Part shown: piece after piece, positions 48,621 through 59,182 of the stretch
Position numbering within the stretch: position 1 is the stretch's first letter
Layout: the number at the start of each line of letters is the position of its first letter
NCBI RefSeq assembly: GCF_030272615.1
Contig: NC_081410.1
Coordinates: 510,443,442-510,507,441 of the forward strand
Reading direction: 5' to 3'
Source of the DNA: Cryptomeria japonica
Lineage: Eukaryota > Streptophyta > Pinopsida > Cupressales > Cupressaceae
DNA length: 64,000 nt
Translations under genes and position numbers: made by a program
Notes under the pieces: model-generated
Told to the model about the DNA's origin: nothing
The model's input: the letters and a program-made list of their open reading frames with translations, nothing else
Database searches by the model: none

Positions 48621-50150
48621 GCTTTTTAGTTTTCTCAATTTTGGCTTGTACTGACCCTAGCCAAGTCAATTAGTGAATAAGGACTCCAGGAGGGTCCAAG
48701 AGTTAGTGTTTTGAGTCAATGTAGGCCTAGGTTGAGTTCATTCTTCTTAGGTTTGCATTTTTGTAAATAGTGGGTTTGAGTAGGTAGTTGACCTTCTTGA
48801 TGGTCAAAAGTGTCAAAACTTGGTATAGGAATTACCGAGGGTTAAATTAGTCTTAGACATGTTTGAAAAGTCATGTGTGGTGACTTAGAATAGGTCTTAT
48901 AGGTTGAGAAGACCAAAAAGTGTAAAAGTGCAAAGTTGCAAAAAGTTGTCATGACAACTTTTGTCTTGAATTGGTTAGTGATGGAGTTAGGGATTTTCCA
49001 ATGCCCTAGGATGACTCCACATGTGGGAAAAGATATAAGTACCCTCTCTTATACGGTTACCAAGGTAGGAGAATGTTTTTTCTAAGTTCAACAATCAGAA
49101 ACTACTCATTTTCAAACTAGTTGGCAGCATTTTCTTTAGTGTGTTATAGTTTTGTAGGTTCCATTTCAATCTTTGTAGATAGTTTTCATTAGTGTTTTCT
49201 TGTTTTGGTTTGCACACAGCCAATTTTGGCTTGTATATAGTAGTTTTATGTAAAATTGTTACCCCATGAATTCCACACGTGCTACCATCACGGCCTATTG
49301 GGACATGAAGGGAAACCACTTTTATAGTGTACATATGTAGGGACAAGTGTTGGAGATGAGTTTCAATATGACTGTCACCCTGTTCTAGGTGAGTCCAGGA
49401 GCAACCCGGCTAGAGGAAACAAGGTGAAATTGAAGTGCATAGTGCAGGGGTGAATGCCAAATCATCATCTAAGATTTTGGAGGGGTCCATGAAGTTTGGA
49501 TGGAGTTTCCAATGCAAGGAGAAGCCTTGACAGAGTCATTTGATACCTAAACACCAACTTGACCAGTCACTGTCGGTTAGAAGGCCTAGAAACCCTTCAA
49601 AACCCTCATTTTGGGGTTAGCATATTGTACGATGGAGTAAGGAGATAAACCCACAAAAATAACTTGGGGTTAGGTGAACCATTGAATAAAATCCAAACTT
49701 GTTAGGGGGTCTTTTGGACCGTTTTCACTCAAGCCCTAAAAAATTGGATTTAGGAGGCCTAATAGGGTTAATTCCTTGTAGCCCTTTTCTAGGCAAAATA
49801 TTGAAATCAGTAAGAAAGCTAATGGTTGCAAACCTCAAATGGACCCTAAATGCATTCAAAACATATTAGAAGACACCTCTACATCAACTCATGATAGTAG
49901 GAGGTCAATTTGACAAGTTGAAGCCAAGAAGGCCATAATTGAGCACATGGGAAGCATTGTAACTTGGTAGGGTTCCTAGCTAAAACACTTGAAGCAAACA
50001 CCTTGGAAAGGTCAAGAATCAATCCCTAGAAGAGACTAAGAAGGACTTGGAGGTCTCAAGAGCAAATAGGCCTGGTGAGTTGATGGAATTGAGCAACACC
50101 AACTAGGTGAAGTGTTGAGCAAACTAGGAAAACCCCATCAATGGATCAGA
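48621..50150. other. T2 internal spacer, no gene recognised
   Basis: 1.5 kb between gag and the acidic ORF. It has short AT-rich and GGTTAG-like repeats and only short open frames. No pol motif on either strand. Confidence 0.5.
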
Positions 50151-50153
50151 TGG

Positions 50154-51580
50154 TTGTATGGATTGACATATTTGAAGATGTCAAATCTAAGATGCAACAA
50201 GATGGTGAAATTTTGCATGCTAATAATGGAAAGGTTAAGCAAGAATATGATGGCATTGCATGAGTTAATAATTATGCTCCCTATGCTATCAAAAATCAGT
50301 CACATGATCAACATGAAGGAGACAATATGTGTGAACAACAAAGGGTTGAAGAGCATGAACCTAAAAATGAATGCCATGATAGCCTAAATGAATATGGATA
50401 TAAATATCTACAAGGACAACATTCTTTTCTGGATGATAACTATGATTTTGAGAAGGTTGTTGGAGATGCAATCTCCCATAACATGACAAACACATGCTCT
50501 CATGAATCCAGTAGGTTTTCAGTTGAAGAGGATAGCAGTATGGGACATGTTAGTGAGCAAGAGGACACATGTTCTATCAATAGTGATGGAATCTTAGACT
50601 TTCTAGCAGAAAAATACTTGAGATATGCACATGGAAAGAGTGATGAACTTATGCACCCTGCTGATTTGGTTTTTGACAGCGAGGTTGTCTCTTATGATTC
50701 ATTAAATAGTGCAGCTACTATTAATGTCCTTCACATTATGGAACTAGCTGGTATGCAAGAAGAAGAAAAAAGCTTGAATTCATGGGATTCTTTGATTTCA
50801 ACTTTGACATGTGTGTTGATAATAAGGATTTACATGCTAATAAACACTCAGTTGTTTCTTCTAGCAGCATGTGTATGGATGCTAATGATGGCACTCTTTG
50901 TGAGAGTGCTAGTGCACATGAGGGGGAAGTGGCTCTTGGTGGCTATGATCAAAGCGGTGATAGGTTGGGAGGATGTGATACTCTAGCATGCACCCATGTT
51001 GCTGATATGAATAACATCAAATGGGACTTAGATCCAGAGGCTAAAATTGTTTTTCAGCTTGATGATTTACAATTGCATGAGAGGATCAGTTGTAATCCTT
51101 TCCCTTCTCTTGATAATGGTTTGCTTATTGTGTACAATGGGAAGGTGGATTCTTTTGAGAGTTCCTCTTTTGATGAGCAAACTAATGATTTGAATGAAAC
51201 CTATATTCTTAGTTGTGTGCCAGATCATGTGTCTTTGTTTTCTTAGTTGAGTGATGTTTTTACAGAGTGTGATAGTGATTTGAGCCATGATGCATGTTAT
51301 GTTCAGCATGGAAGTGTGTCTTTTAGTGAGCATGACTTGTTTTGGTCACACAATGTTTTGAATTTTCAATCATTGCGCAAGTTTTAGAAGTTCAACAATG
51401 GGTGCAATGATAATTTTAAGCATAGTAGCCAGATAAAAAAAGCCAACATGTTTGACCAATGGCATTCCAGCTATGTTATCAGATTGGTTTCAATGCAGTC
51501 AAAGGAAAACCATGTTTATGATAGAGGAAAGCATTGTCTGACCTCTTTAAATGGCCTTGGGCCATCACACGTGCTTTGAC
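50154..51580 (+). pseudogene. T2 acidic ORF of unknown function
   Basis: Reading from about 50154 the frame gives GEILHANNGKVKQEY, then a Glu/Asp/Ser-rich protein: FLDDNYDFEKVVGD, SSRFSVEEDSSMGH. Near 50780 a one-base shift leads to the next frame (50782-51246) with FDFNFDMCVDNKDL, SSSMCMDANDGTLC and ESSSFDEQTNDLNE. After a TAG at 51244-51246 the frame continues to about 51580 with CDSDLSHDACYVQHG. No family recognised. Composition is acidic, rich in Ser, Asp, Glu and Cys/His. It occupies the position of pol or an env-like gene in complete elements. Confidence 0.6.
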
Positions 51581-51868
51581 CCTGGAGGCCACAAAAAATT
51601 TGGGGTAGAGTAAGTTTTTTTTACTCTATGCCCAATGGAGTAATAAATAAATTCCCTCATGAATTTCTTGTTCATGGAAAATTTTTGAGGTTCTACTTTT
51701 CTTAAAGTAGTTGTTTTCCATGAGAATTAGTTAGGTTTTCTTTGGTAGTGTAGTTTCCTTTTCTATTGAAGTTGCCCTATCTAGATAATTTATCTTTGGT
51801 CTGCTTCACCCAAGGATTATGGTTTCTTGCCCCATTCCTATGAAATGAGTGTCCCCAACTAGAGCCAC

Positions 51869-54800
51869 TGATAGCTCTAAAAATTGATTGCATGAAATTT
51901 TCAATTTTGAGCATAAATTATTGATTTTCTGGTTTTATTTGTATCCTCTATAAATGATCCAAGGTCTAAGGTTTAGGGTTTATCAAGAATTTTTATGTTT
52001 TATGAAGAAAACCCTAACTTTTGTATTTCATCATTACCTTTTTCCCACTTAGTGGCCAAGGGTTGTTTACCGTGGGTGGGGCCTTTTTGTTCCCTAAGTA
52101 TTAAATCATGTTAGACCGGTTTGTGAAATATGATTTTTCCTAAGTTATGTGCAAATTTTCCTATGACCGGTCTCCCTTTAAATATTTGTGCCCGCACCCA
52201 TAATTTTCTTAAGTCCAAAAGCCCTAGGTATTTCAGTCGGTTGCTAAAGACAAAATAAATCCAATGGTTTGCGCTTCCCCATGGTCAAAAGTGCAAGGAT
52301 GATAAAGACCGCGATATCGCAAGATTGTGCCATGTGTTTCCAACGAAAACCGACAAGGTTGGCAGTATAACCGGTCGAAGCATTATGTTACTAGTTATCA
52401 GGCGATAAAGGTCAGTTTACTAACAATCTTATCAATTTGCACGTGTTCAAAATGAATGGAGATGTTATGTCTTGAGGTAAAAGGTGCCCGATTTTTAATT
52501 CTAGAGGAGTTAACAGGCATTATGCAAAGTAGTAAAGTGCAAACAGATCTGACGGCCCCCGTATCCTCATGATGGAAGTTTCAGGGAAGTTAGGCACCGC
52601 AGCATCGCGAGATGATGCCATGTGTCTTAGGCTGACCAAGAAGACCTACAGTGAAGCCGCTCACAAAGTTTGGTTGAAAGATGATATGGCAATGATTAGT
52701 CGAGACTTGGTGAGTCTAGGGATACAGATGGAGGGTCAAATGTTGCATCGACAAGCAATGATTGTTAGATTTGCCAGGCTGGGTAAGATCTGTAATTGAG
52801 TTTCAAATGTGAAATTAGGAGGGATCATAGAAGGCGTTGGTCCTAGCTTGTGTGGGAGAGGCAGAATGAACAAGATATAGACTTGTTGATTCAGGATTGA
52901 TTAGACAGTCGAAGATTATATCTCAGAGATGTGAAAGGATCAAGAAAAGATTCAGATTTTAATATGATGGATCATGAGCTCTCTAATAAATTCAGATATT
53001 TGCTTTTGACAAAAATACTGAAAAAGGACACTATACACCAAGAAAGGAATAAGATCAGAATAAAACCATTCACGCGAGGTGAACACATGCAGGTGGTAAT
53101 GGAGTGATGGCCTACAAAATGATGGTGACTTGAGTTATAGGCGTGATTGTTGGAATCCATAGCTAACAAGATGAGAAGAAGATATCAAGATGATGATTCT
53201 TCACATAGATTAGCATCGCCACATTGAAGGGAGTTCCGATTATAAATTCACTAGGTAGGTGATAGAATATGTAGAAATAGATACAAATTTCTTCATTTTT
53301 CTGAGAACAGTTTTTCATCAGTGAGAAGATGGTGTTCAAACAGAATTATGCATGGTGTTGCATATTTTGTGACACTAGATGAATGTTTTATCTCTGGTAT
53401 GAGGTTGCTCATTGTCAGAGGGGTTGTGAAAGATCAAATAATTGTCAGAGGGGGCATGAAAGCCTTTTCTTATCAAGAAAAGCCTCCCAAGACATATCCT
53501 CTGCTCTTACTTTGCATTTTGTTGGCATAGTGTTCCAAGAGGGGGCTTGTAAGGAGCTGAAAAAAGGATTTTTTCAAGTGAGAATTGGCAGCCAGTCATC
53601 TCTGAAACGACATGGAAGTTGCAATGCCTTCTCAACAAATTATATTTACCCCCAACCTCCTCTTTCCATTTTCTCTGATCCGGAGCATAAAGGCTACAGA
53701 TTTTCCTCTAATTCAGTGAGAAAGTCTTGTTTCATGTTGGGGTTTGTTTTCCTTTTCAGGAAGAGAAATGCTATGGAGCAGACTGTGCATCTAAGGGTCC
53801 ATCTGGAAGTTTCTAGGTGATATCGGCATGGCTTAAGTGTTTTTGTTTCTACCGATAATCAGTTGAAGATTTTGGTTCCACCTCATCACAGGCACTAGCA
53901 TGTGGATAAGGAATATTTTGTAACTAAATTGTGTACAGCCTCTAGGCCTTGCTTTTGATGACAAGTGTTTTTTGGCCTGAAGCTTGTCGCTCCCTTATTT
54001 TATATAAAGGGAAAATCAAGGCCATTAGTTAGGTTTCTAAATTTTCTAAGAAGGATCTCTGTAAAAGTAGATCTATTCTATAGGGGTAGGTTCCATATAG
54101 TTCTAGAGAGTCATGGAAATAGCAGGAATTGTAATGTCATTTTGTAGAGCAAAAGTAATAAAACAGTTGCGAGTTTCCTTTTCAAGTGGGTTTATATGTA
54201 CTCAAATTTGTTGACTGTTATCTGATAGAAGATAACTTATGATATTAATGCAAATATATTTCCTAATCTTTACTCTCCTATGTGCGATTTTATCTTATTT
54301 TAAGCAAATGGGATCAAGGGTTTCATTTGTTTGTTGCATTGTTATGATGTATGTAATTTTCCATTCAATTCTTTAGTCCAAGGGGTTAATTAAAATTCTT
54401 GAATGAAATTACAAAAATAAGACTTGTAATAGGATTTGATAAGCAATTCAGGTAAAGAAGTAGTCAAAACAATATTGTAAGGCAATATTGTTCAGGGCTT
54501 GACCAGCTATTAGCAGGTTTTTATTGGATTTCAATAATGTTTTCAAAGACTTTGTAACCCAAATGAATGAGGCAGTGGTGTTTGCTAGCAAGTGTCATTA
54601 GGTTTTCGGTTTCTAGATTATCTTCTTTATGATTTCTCAGAACAAATATTTTAAAATATCAGAATAATATTTGTTAAGTTTTATGTATTTTCTAAAATTT
54701 GTCCCACCCATCTCATACTCCAGCTTAAGGTTGAGGATCACTGAAGGACTTGCCATCCTTGAGAATTTTTCCTTTCTGTCGAGTCCTTTTATGAGATTAT

Positions 54801-55037
54801 CTTCTTTGTTTTTAGTAAATTCCTAAGTATCATTGCAGAGAGCGGGAAGTTCACTAAAGGGGTCACCCTCCTGGGTTCTGCAGAGCCTGAAGTGTAGAAG
54901 GATCTTGTGTCCTGGTTAAAGTTAGTCCAAGTCTGATGGATATTGATAGTTGGAGGCGGATATTCATAGATATTTGGAGGAATCATCTTGGTCTCTGCTC
55001 TGTAGCAGTGTAAACCCATTCTTTTTGGGAACCAACA
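51869..55037 (+). repeat. 3' LTR of T2
   Basis: 3169 bp, start TGATAGCTC, end ACCAACA followed by GGTGT. It contains about 50 bp (near 52650-52700) and about 165 bp (53905-54069) that the 5' LTR lacks. Confidence 0.9.
54001..54010 (+). promoter_or_regulatory. TATA box in T2 3' LTR
   Basis: TATATAAAGG is within the 165-bp segment that is absent from the 5' LTR. It is the best core-promoter candidate of the LTR. Confidence 0.5.
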
Positions 55038-55042
55038 GGTGT

Positions 55043-56205
55043 AACCAAGGCTAGACCTACTGTCGCTATTTTATACAAATGCATAGCATCAAGGTGATGC
55101 TTGATTATAACTACTTGATATTTTTCCACAAAATTTATTGAACCATGATGTGTGGAATAAATAGCTCCCAAAGCAATAAGCAATGGTCTACCCAAGAGAA
55201 TATTGTAAGATAAAGGACCCAGCATCACATGTACAAGAGTTAGAATGGTGACTGGTCCAACTTTCAAAGACAATATGACCATTCCCAAAGCATTCTTTTG
55301 GTTGTTATTAAAACCTTGAATAAAAAAAGAAGGCACTGCTAAGGCATTTGGATCCACCTTAATCATTTGCAGCAAATCTAAACTACGCACATCAAGTGTA
55401 GAGCATGTATCAACAAGGATTTATCTAATCCCAGTACCATTAACATGAACAATTATCATCAAAGGATTGGCCAAATTGATTACTTATGGAGGTAGGAGTT
55501 CATGGGATAAAATGTAATATTTGGTGTATCCACACGAATATGATCCATCAGTGCATTTACATCCGCTGGTTTGGCAAAAGAAGGAAACAAAATCTTTTGC
55601 AAGGCTTCCTATAGAATACCTTGATACACTGGAGCAATCTTAAGAGAATTCCATAGTGAGATCTTAGCAAGACTAATCTCGAGTTTCTCAACAATATCAT
55701 AATCACTAGGGCACTTGACCATAGGTGGAGGTTTTTGACGAAGACTAGGTTGAGAAGGTGGTAAAGAAGATTACGGTTGATCAAGATGTTGTCTATTTCT
55801 CCTTGTATTATATATATAAGAAATAGTATTATAGGAAGTTTGTTTAGATTCTATAAACCTAGTATACAAATCAGGAGCATCTTCGTTAAATAGTTTCCCA
55901 CCAATAGTTTTAATGGTCTTCAGAGAAAGACTAGTTGTAGTCACATAAATGCATGGTCTCTTTGGCTTTCATGGACCTACAAAAATGACAATGGCATTCA
56001 CAGACTCTTCATTTTTCAATGAAAAAGAGTTCAAAGATGAAATATATTTTACATCTCTTTTAGAAGGAGATTCTTCTAAGAAATTGTCCAAGATCTCATC
56101 TAACATCGAAATATTCTTTGGACAATGCCTTGTCGAATGCATCAAATTCTTAAAGAAAAAGATCTGACATGAAGCATTCACGTCAGGCTTACCAAAAATA
56201 TAGAG
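55043..56205 (-). pseudogene. Gypsy element G: gag C-terminus and protease
   Basis: Reading down from 56205: a cysteine/histidine remnant (RHCPKNISMLDE), a Pro-rich linker, a helical part (APVYQGIL...LQKILFPSF), then LANPLMIIVHVNGTG and ILVDTCSTLDV (about 55470-55390). The protease signature should be DTG; here it is DTC. The post-protease part reads GPVTILTLVHVMLGPLSYNI and LLGRPLLIALGAIYSTHH at 55390-55043. It continues at 42318 once T2 is removed. Multiple stops; nonfunctional. Confidence 0.8.
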
Positions 56206-56410
56206 GATGGAATTTGTTACCTCTAAGATGACAAATCTTAGAGAAAAAACAATTTGTTTCCAACTCACTTAAACTGGTGCTAAAGGTGAGCCAGGGGATA
56301 AAAATATAACAATGAGATAAACACACTAAACTAAACTATGAGATTGTAGAATATTGAAGTATATATAATAGTACAATAAAATTCTAACTATTATGGAAAT
56401 ACATAAAAAA
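56203..56410. repeat. Dispersed 210-bp repeat, copy 2
   Basis: Homologous to 23710-23920. Contains the perfect inverted repeat CTCTAAGAT-GACAA-ATCTTAGAG at 56222-56244; copy 1 has one change in it. Confidence 0.75.
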
Positions 56411-56633
56411 AACTAGATTATACCAAAGGACCTATTCAGTCTCGAGTCTTGGACGCTAGTGTGTCACGGGGACGTTTCTCCATTGTGTTATCGTCTGCAT
56501 GAACAAAGACCTACGAATGCACCCAAAATATTCCAGAACTTATCCTCGGCTGCACATAACCTATTCACCACTTGTGTAAATAGAGATGTGGGAAAATACT
56601 GGGGTTGTATAGGGGTTTGCCTCAGTCAAACCT
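56411..56633. other. No gene recognised
   Basis: Noncoding left flank of S2. Its last bases, AACCT, form the left target duplication of S2. Confidence 0.5.
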
Positions 56634-57604
56634 TGTTGGAAATTGACACTCATCCAACTTAGTTGTGTTGTCATTGATGGAAACACATACCATTTTGGGT
56701 TGGTATTAACCGATACTCGCCGGTATTCATTGTTTGGCAACCGACATTCAGTCATCTGGCACACAAGGAACCGACACTGGTAGGAAAGGGAACCCGAAAA
56801 TCTAGGAACCAGTATATGAGACCGACACAGGAGATTGATCTGACAGGTCTACACGGCAATGATCAAAGGCATCGGTCTTAAAGTTTAATGAATTTATTTT
56901 TGCTTAGGTCGACATGTAAATAAATTTTAATGTCTTTGTAAGCCGACATAAGGCATTTATGTTTGTGTTTGGGAAGGGTATTTAAGTCAATCCGGTTAGG
57001 TTATTTTGGTGATGAAGAAGGATGCATAAGAAGGTAATGGAATATAGTAATGTAATGTTGTGTGAGCAATCTTGATCGACAGAATGCAAATGTAATATTT
57101 GGTAGTCGGTCTTGGATTTTGGTTTAGAGGTTTGGGAAGTGAAGAAAGATATTGATAAGGAAGGAAATAGTGTAAACCCGTACAGACTATGCTTTAGCCA
57201 AAACTCATCCATCATAGTAGATGCACTCTTAGAGCTCAGAATTTTGTTTGTAACTCCATATGTGGTGTTTGTAGTCAGTGAGGCTCCTTTTGTGATGAGT
57301 AGTGTGCTCTAGGTTATTGGTCTTTCTGCATGTGCAGGCCCCTATTATAAAATTTATTCATCTCGCCAGTGGATAAATATTATGGGTCTCCAATCCCACC
57401 ATGGTTTTTCCTCTTTGAGGTTTTCCATGTATAAATCTTTGTGTTATGGTGTATGCTCTTGTGGTTTCTTCATTTCTATTTGTTGTTATATTCTTTCATG
57501 CTTACCAATTACTGAATTGCATTGTTAATAAGGTTAAAATTGATTATACCGGCAGAACACCTATTCACCCCCCCCCCCCCTCTCAGTGTTCTTGGATTCC
57601 AATA
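56634..57604 (+). repeat. 5' LTR of S2
   Basis: 971 bp, TGTTGGAAATTGACACTC to GATTCCAATA; the last CA is mutated to TA. CACCCCCCCCCCCTCTCAG lies near its end. GGGTATTTAAGT at 56972 is a TATA-like candidate. Confidence 0.9.
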
Positions 57605-57605
57605 A

Positions 57606-57618
57606 TTTGTATCAAAGC
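57606..57618 (+). other. Primer-binding site of S2, degenerate
   Basis: TTTGTATCAAAGC corresponds to TTGGTATCAGAGC of S1, with two changes. Confidence 0.75.
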
Positions 57619-57657
57619 TTGGTGCCTTGCAGTAAGTCTAACAGCTTGAGGAAGATC

Positions 57658-58800
57658 CCGAATTTGGAATCCATGGTGATGAGTCTACAGAAACAACTTG
57701 AAGTAGCACTTGAGGACTATGATGTTGAAAGGATGAAGAACTTGAAGTTGAAAGATGAATTGAACTTTGCAAATGAATTCATTCTTACCCTGTAGGAGAG
57801 GTAGTCATCTGTTCAAGCTAAAATGAAGGAACTTTTGCAAAATCTAGATGATGAAGAGAAGGATGCCCTTAAGGAACAATGTCAAAAACTGAGTCAGGAG
57901 AATAGTGTGATGAAGAATGAAATGCAAGCCATGACTATGAGGATGTCCAAGGATATTGAGGACTGGAAGAAGAATGAATAAAATCTTAGCAAATCTCTGA
58001 AAGACAAATGTGAGGAATGCATTAGGTTGGCGCATGAGAATGATGTATTGAGGACTGAGTTGGTACAATCACAGAACAATGAACAAGAGCTGGAAAGAAT
58101 GATGTCAATCCTAAGAAGTGGTCTGGATGTTGCAAATGAATACAAAGAAAAGTTCAGGGTCAGTTCTGCAAGGCTTGATGAATTATTGACGGATCAAAGA
58201 GACACTGGAGACACTAGAGGTCTTGGATTTGAGCATGGAGAAAGCTTTGGTACTGCAAATTAGGGAAATCCACTAGACAACCGAAATCAGAAATCACTGG
58301 TAAGGCAACCCAATGCACATAAATGTAATGGTAGATGCTTTGTTTGTAATAAGTTTAGTCATAGAGCAAGTCAATGCAGAAATAGAGAAAATCAAAATAA
58401 CAATGCAGTCCTCCGTCAATGTTCAAAATATAATAAGTATGGTCATAGGACAGAAGATTGCAGAATCAATGTTAGATGTCATGCATGTGGAAAGTTTGGG
58501 CATATGGCTAATCAATGTAGGTCGAAGAATGGTCAAGGACTCAACAAGTCAACTCAGAGAAATAATGTCACTTGCTATGCATGCAACAAGATAGGACATA
58601 TTGCCAAATTCTACAAAAGCAAGAACAATCCAGTAAGAAATGATGAGAAAGGAAAACAAAAGGTTGAAGACATCTGGAGGGAGCATGAGAGGAAATGGGT
58701 TAGGAAATCTAAAGATCAACTGGCAAAGACAATCAACCCAGTTACTCAACTGGCAGAGCAGAATGTTCCTGCATCGGCAAGAAACTTATCTGGTAACTAA
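57658..58800 (+). pseudogene. S2 Gag-like protein: coiled coil plus four CCHC knuckles
   Basis: Aligns to the S1 protein throughout: LEVALEDYDVERMKNLKLK at the start, then a charged coiled coil to about 58260, then knuckles CFVCNKFSHRASQC, CSKYNKYGHRTEDC, CHACGKFGHMANQC and CYACNKIGHIAKFY. The second knuckle has lost its second Cys (Tyr) and the fourth its last Cys (Tyr). Stops at 57793-57795 and 57802-57804 are TAG; in S1 the first is Gln. Another stop is at about 57979. The knuckle part (58270-58800) needs a frame change from the coiled-coil part. RNA packaging would be the role of an intact copy, by analogy to Gag nucleocapsids. Confidence 0.85.
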
Positions 58801-59182
58801 GGCATTAGCCTTAGTGGGAGGCAAATTATTGATAGATCTTGCATTGCCCCCAGTAGAGGTGTGAAAGCCTACTAGAGATCTTGGTAAAGACAGTATGGAT
58901 ATTCATTGACGCTAAGATAATGGATTTTGAATCCAGTATGATATGTTGGCATGCATTAATGTCAATGAGAAATTAGGGTTCTCATAGAATAAAGGGAAAT
59001 ATTGGTTCATTTCCGATCACACTGCATTAAGAGCGAAACAGAGTGAGTTCAAGGCAATTTAAGGTGATCAAAATCATTTCAAGCGAATTCCAACGCATTC
59101 TCAAGCGGATTTTCAAGAGCTTTCACTGGTGAAGGTTGTGAGGTATTTTATCAGTTTTTTAGCCATCCTTGTTTGTAATGGC

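Larger units (their letters stand above)
42319..55037 (+). mobile_element. T2: 12.7-kb non-autonomous LTR element with gag and an unknown acidic ORF
   Basis: LTRs 42319-46909 and 51869-55037 start TGATAGCTC and end CCAACA. A perfect 5-bp target duplication, GGTGT, flanks it (42314-42318 and 55038-55042). A primer-binding site follows the 5' LTR. The internal 5 kb holds a gag-like pseudogene and a second ORF region but no pol domains. It is inserted in gypsy element G. The 5' LTR is longer because it carries a LINE fragment; without it the LTRs are about 2.95 and 3.17 kb. Confidence 0.9.
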
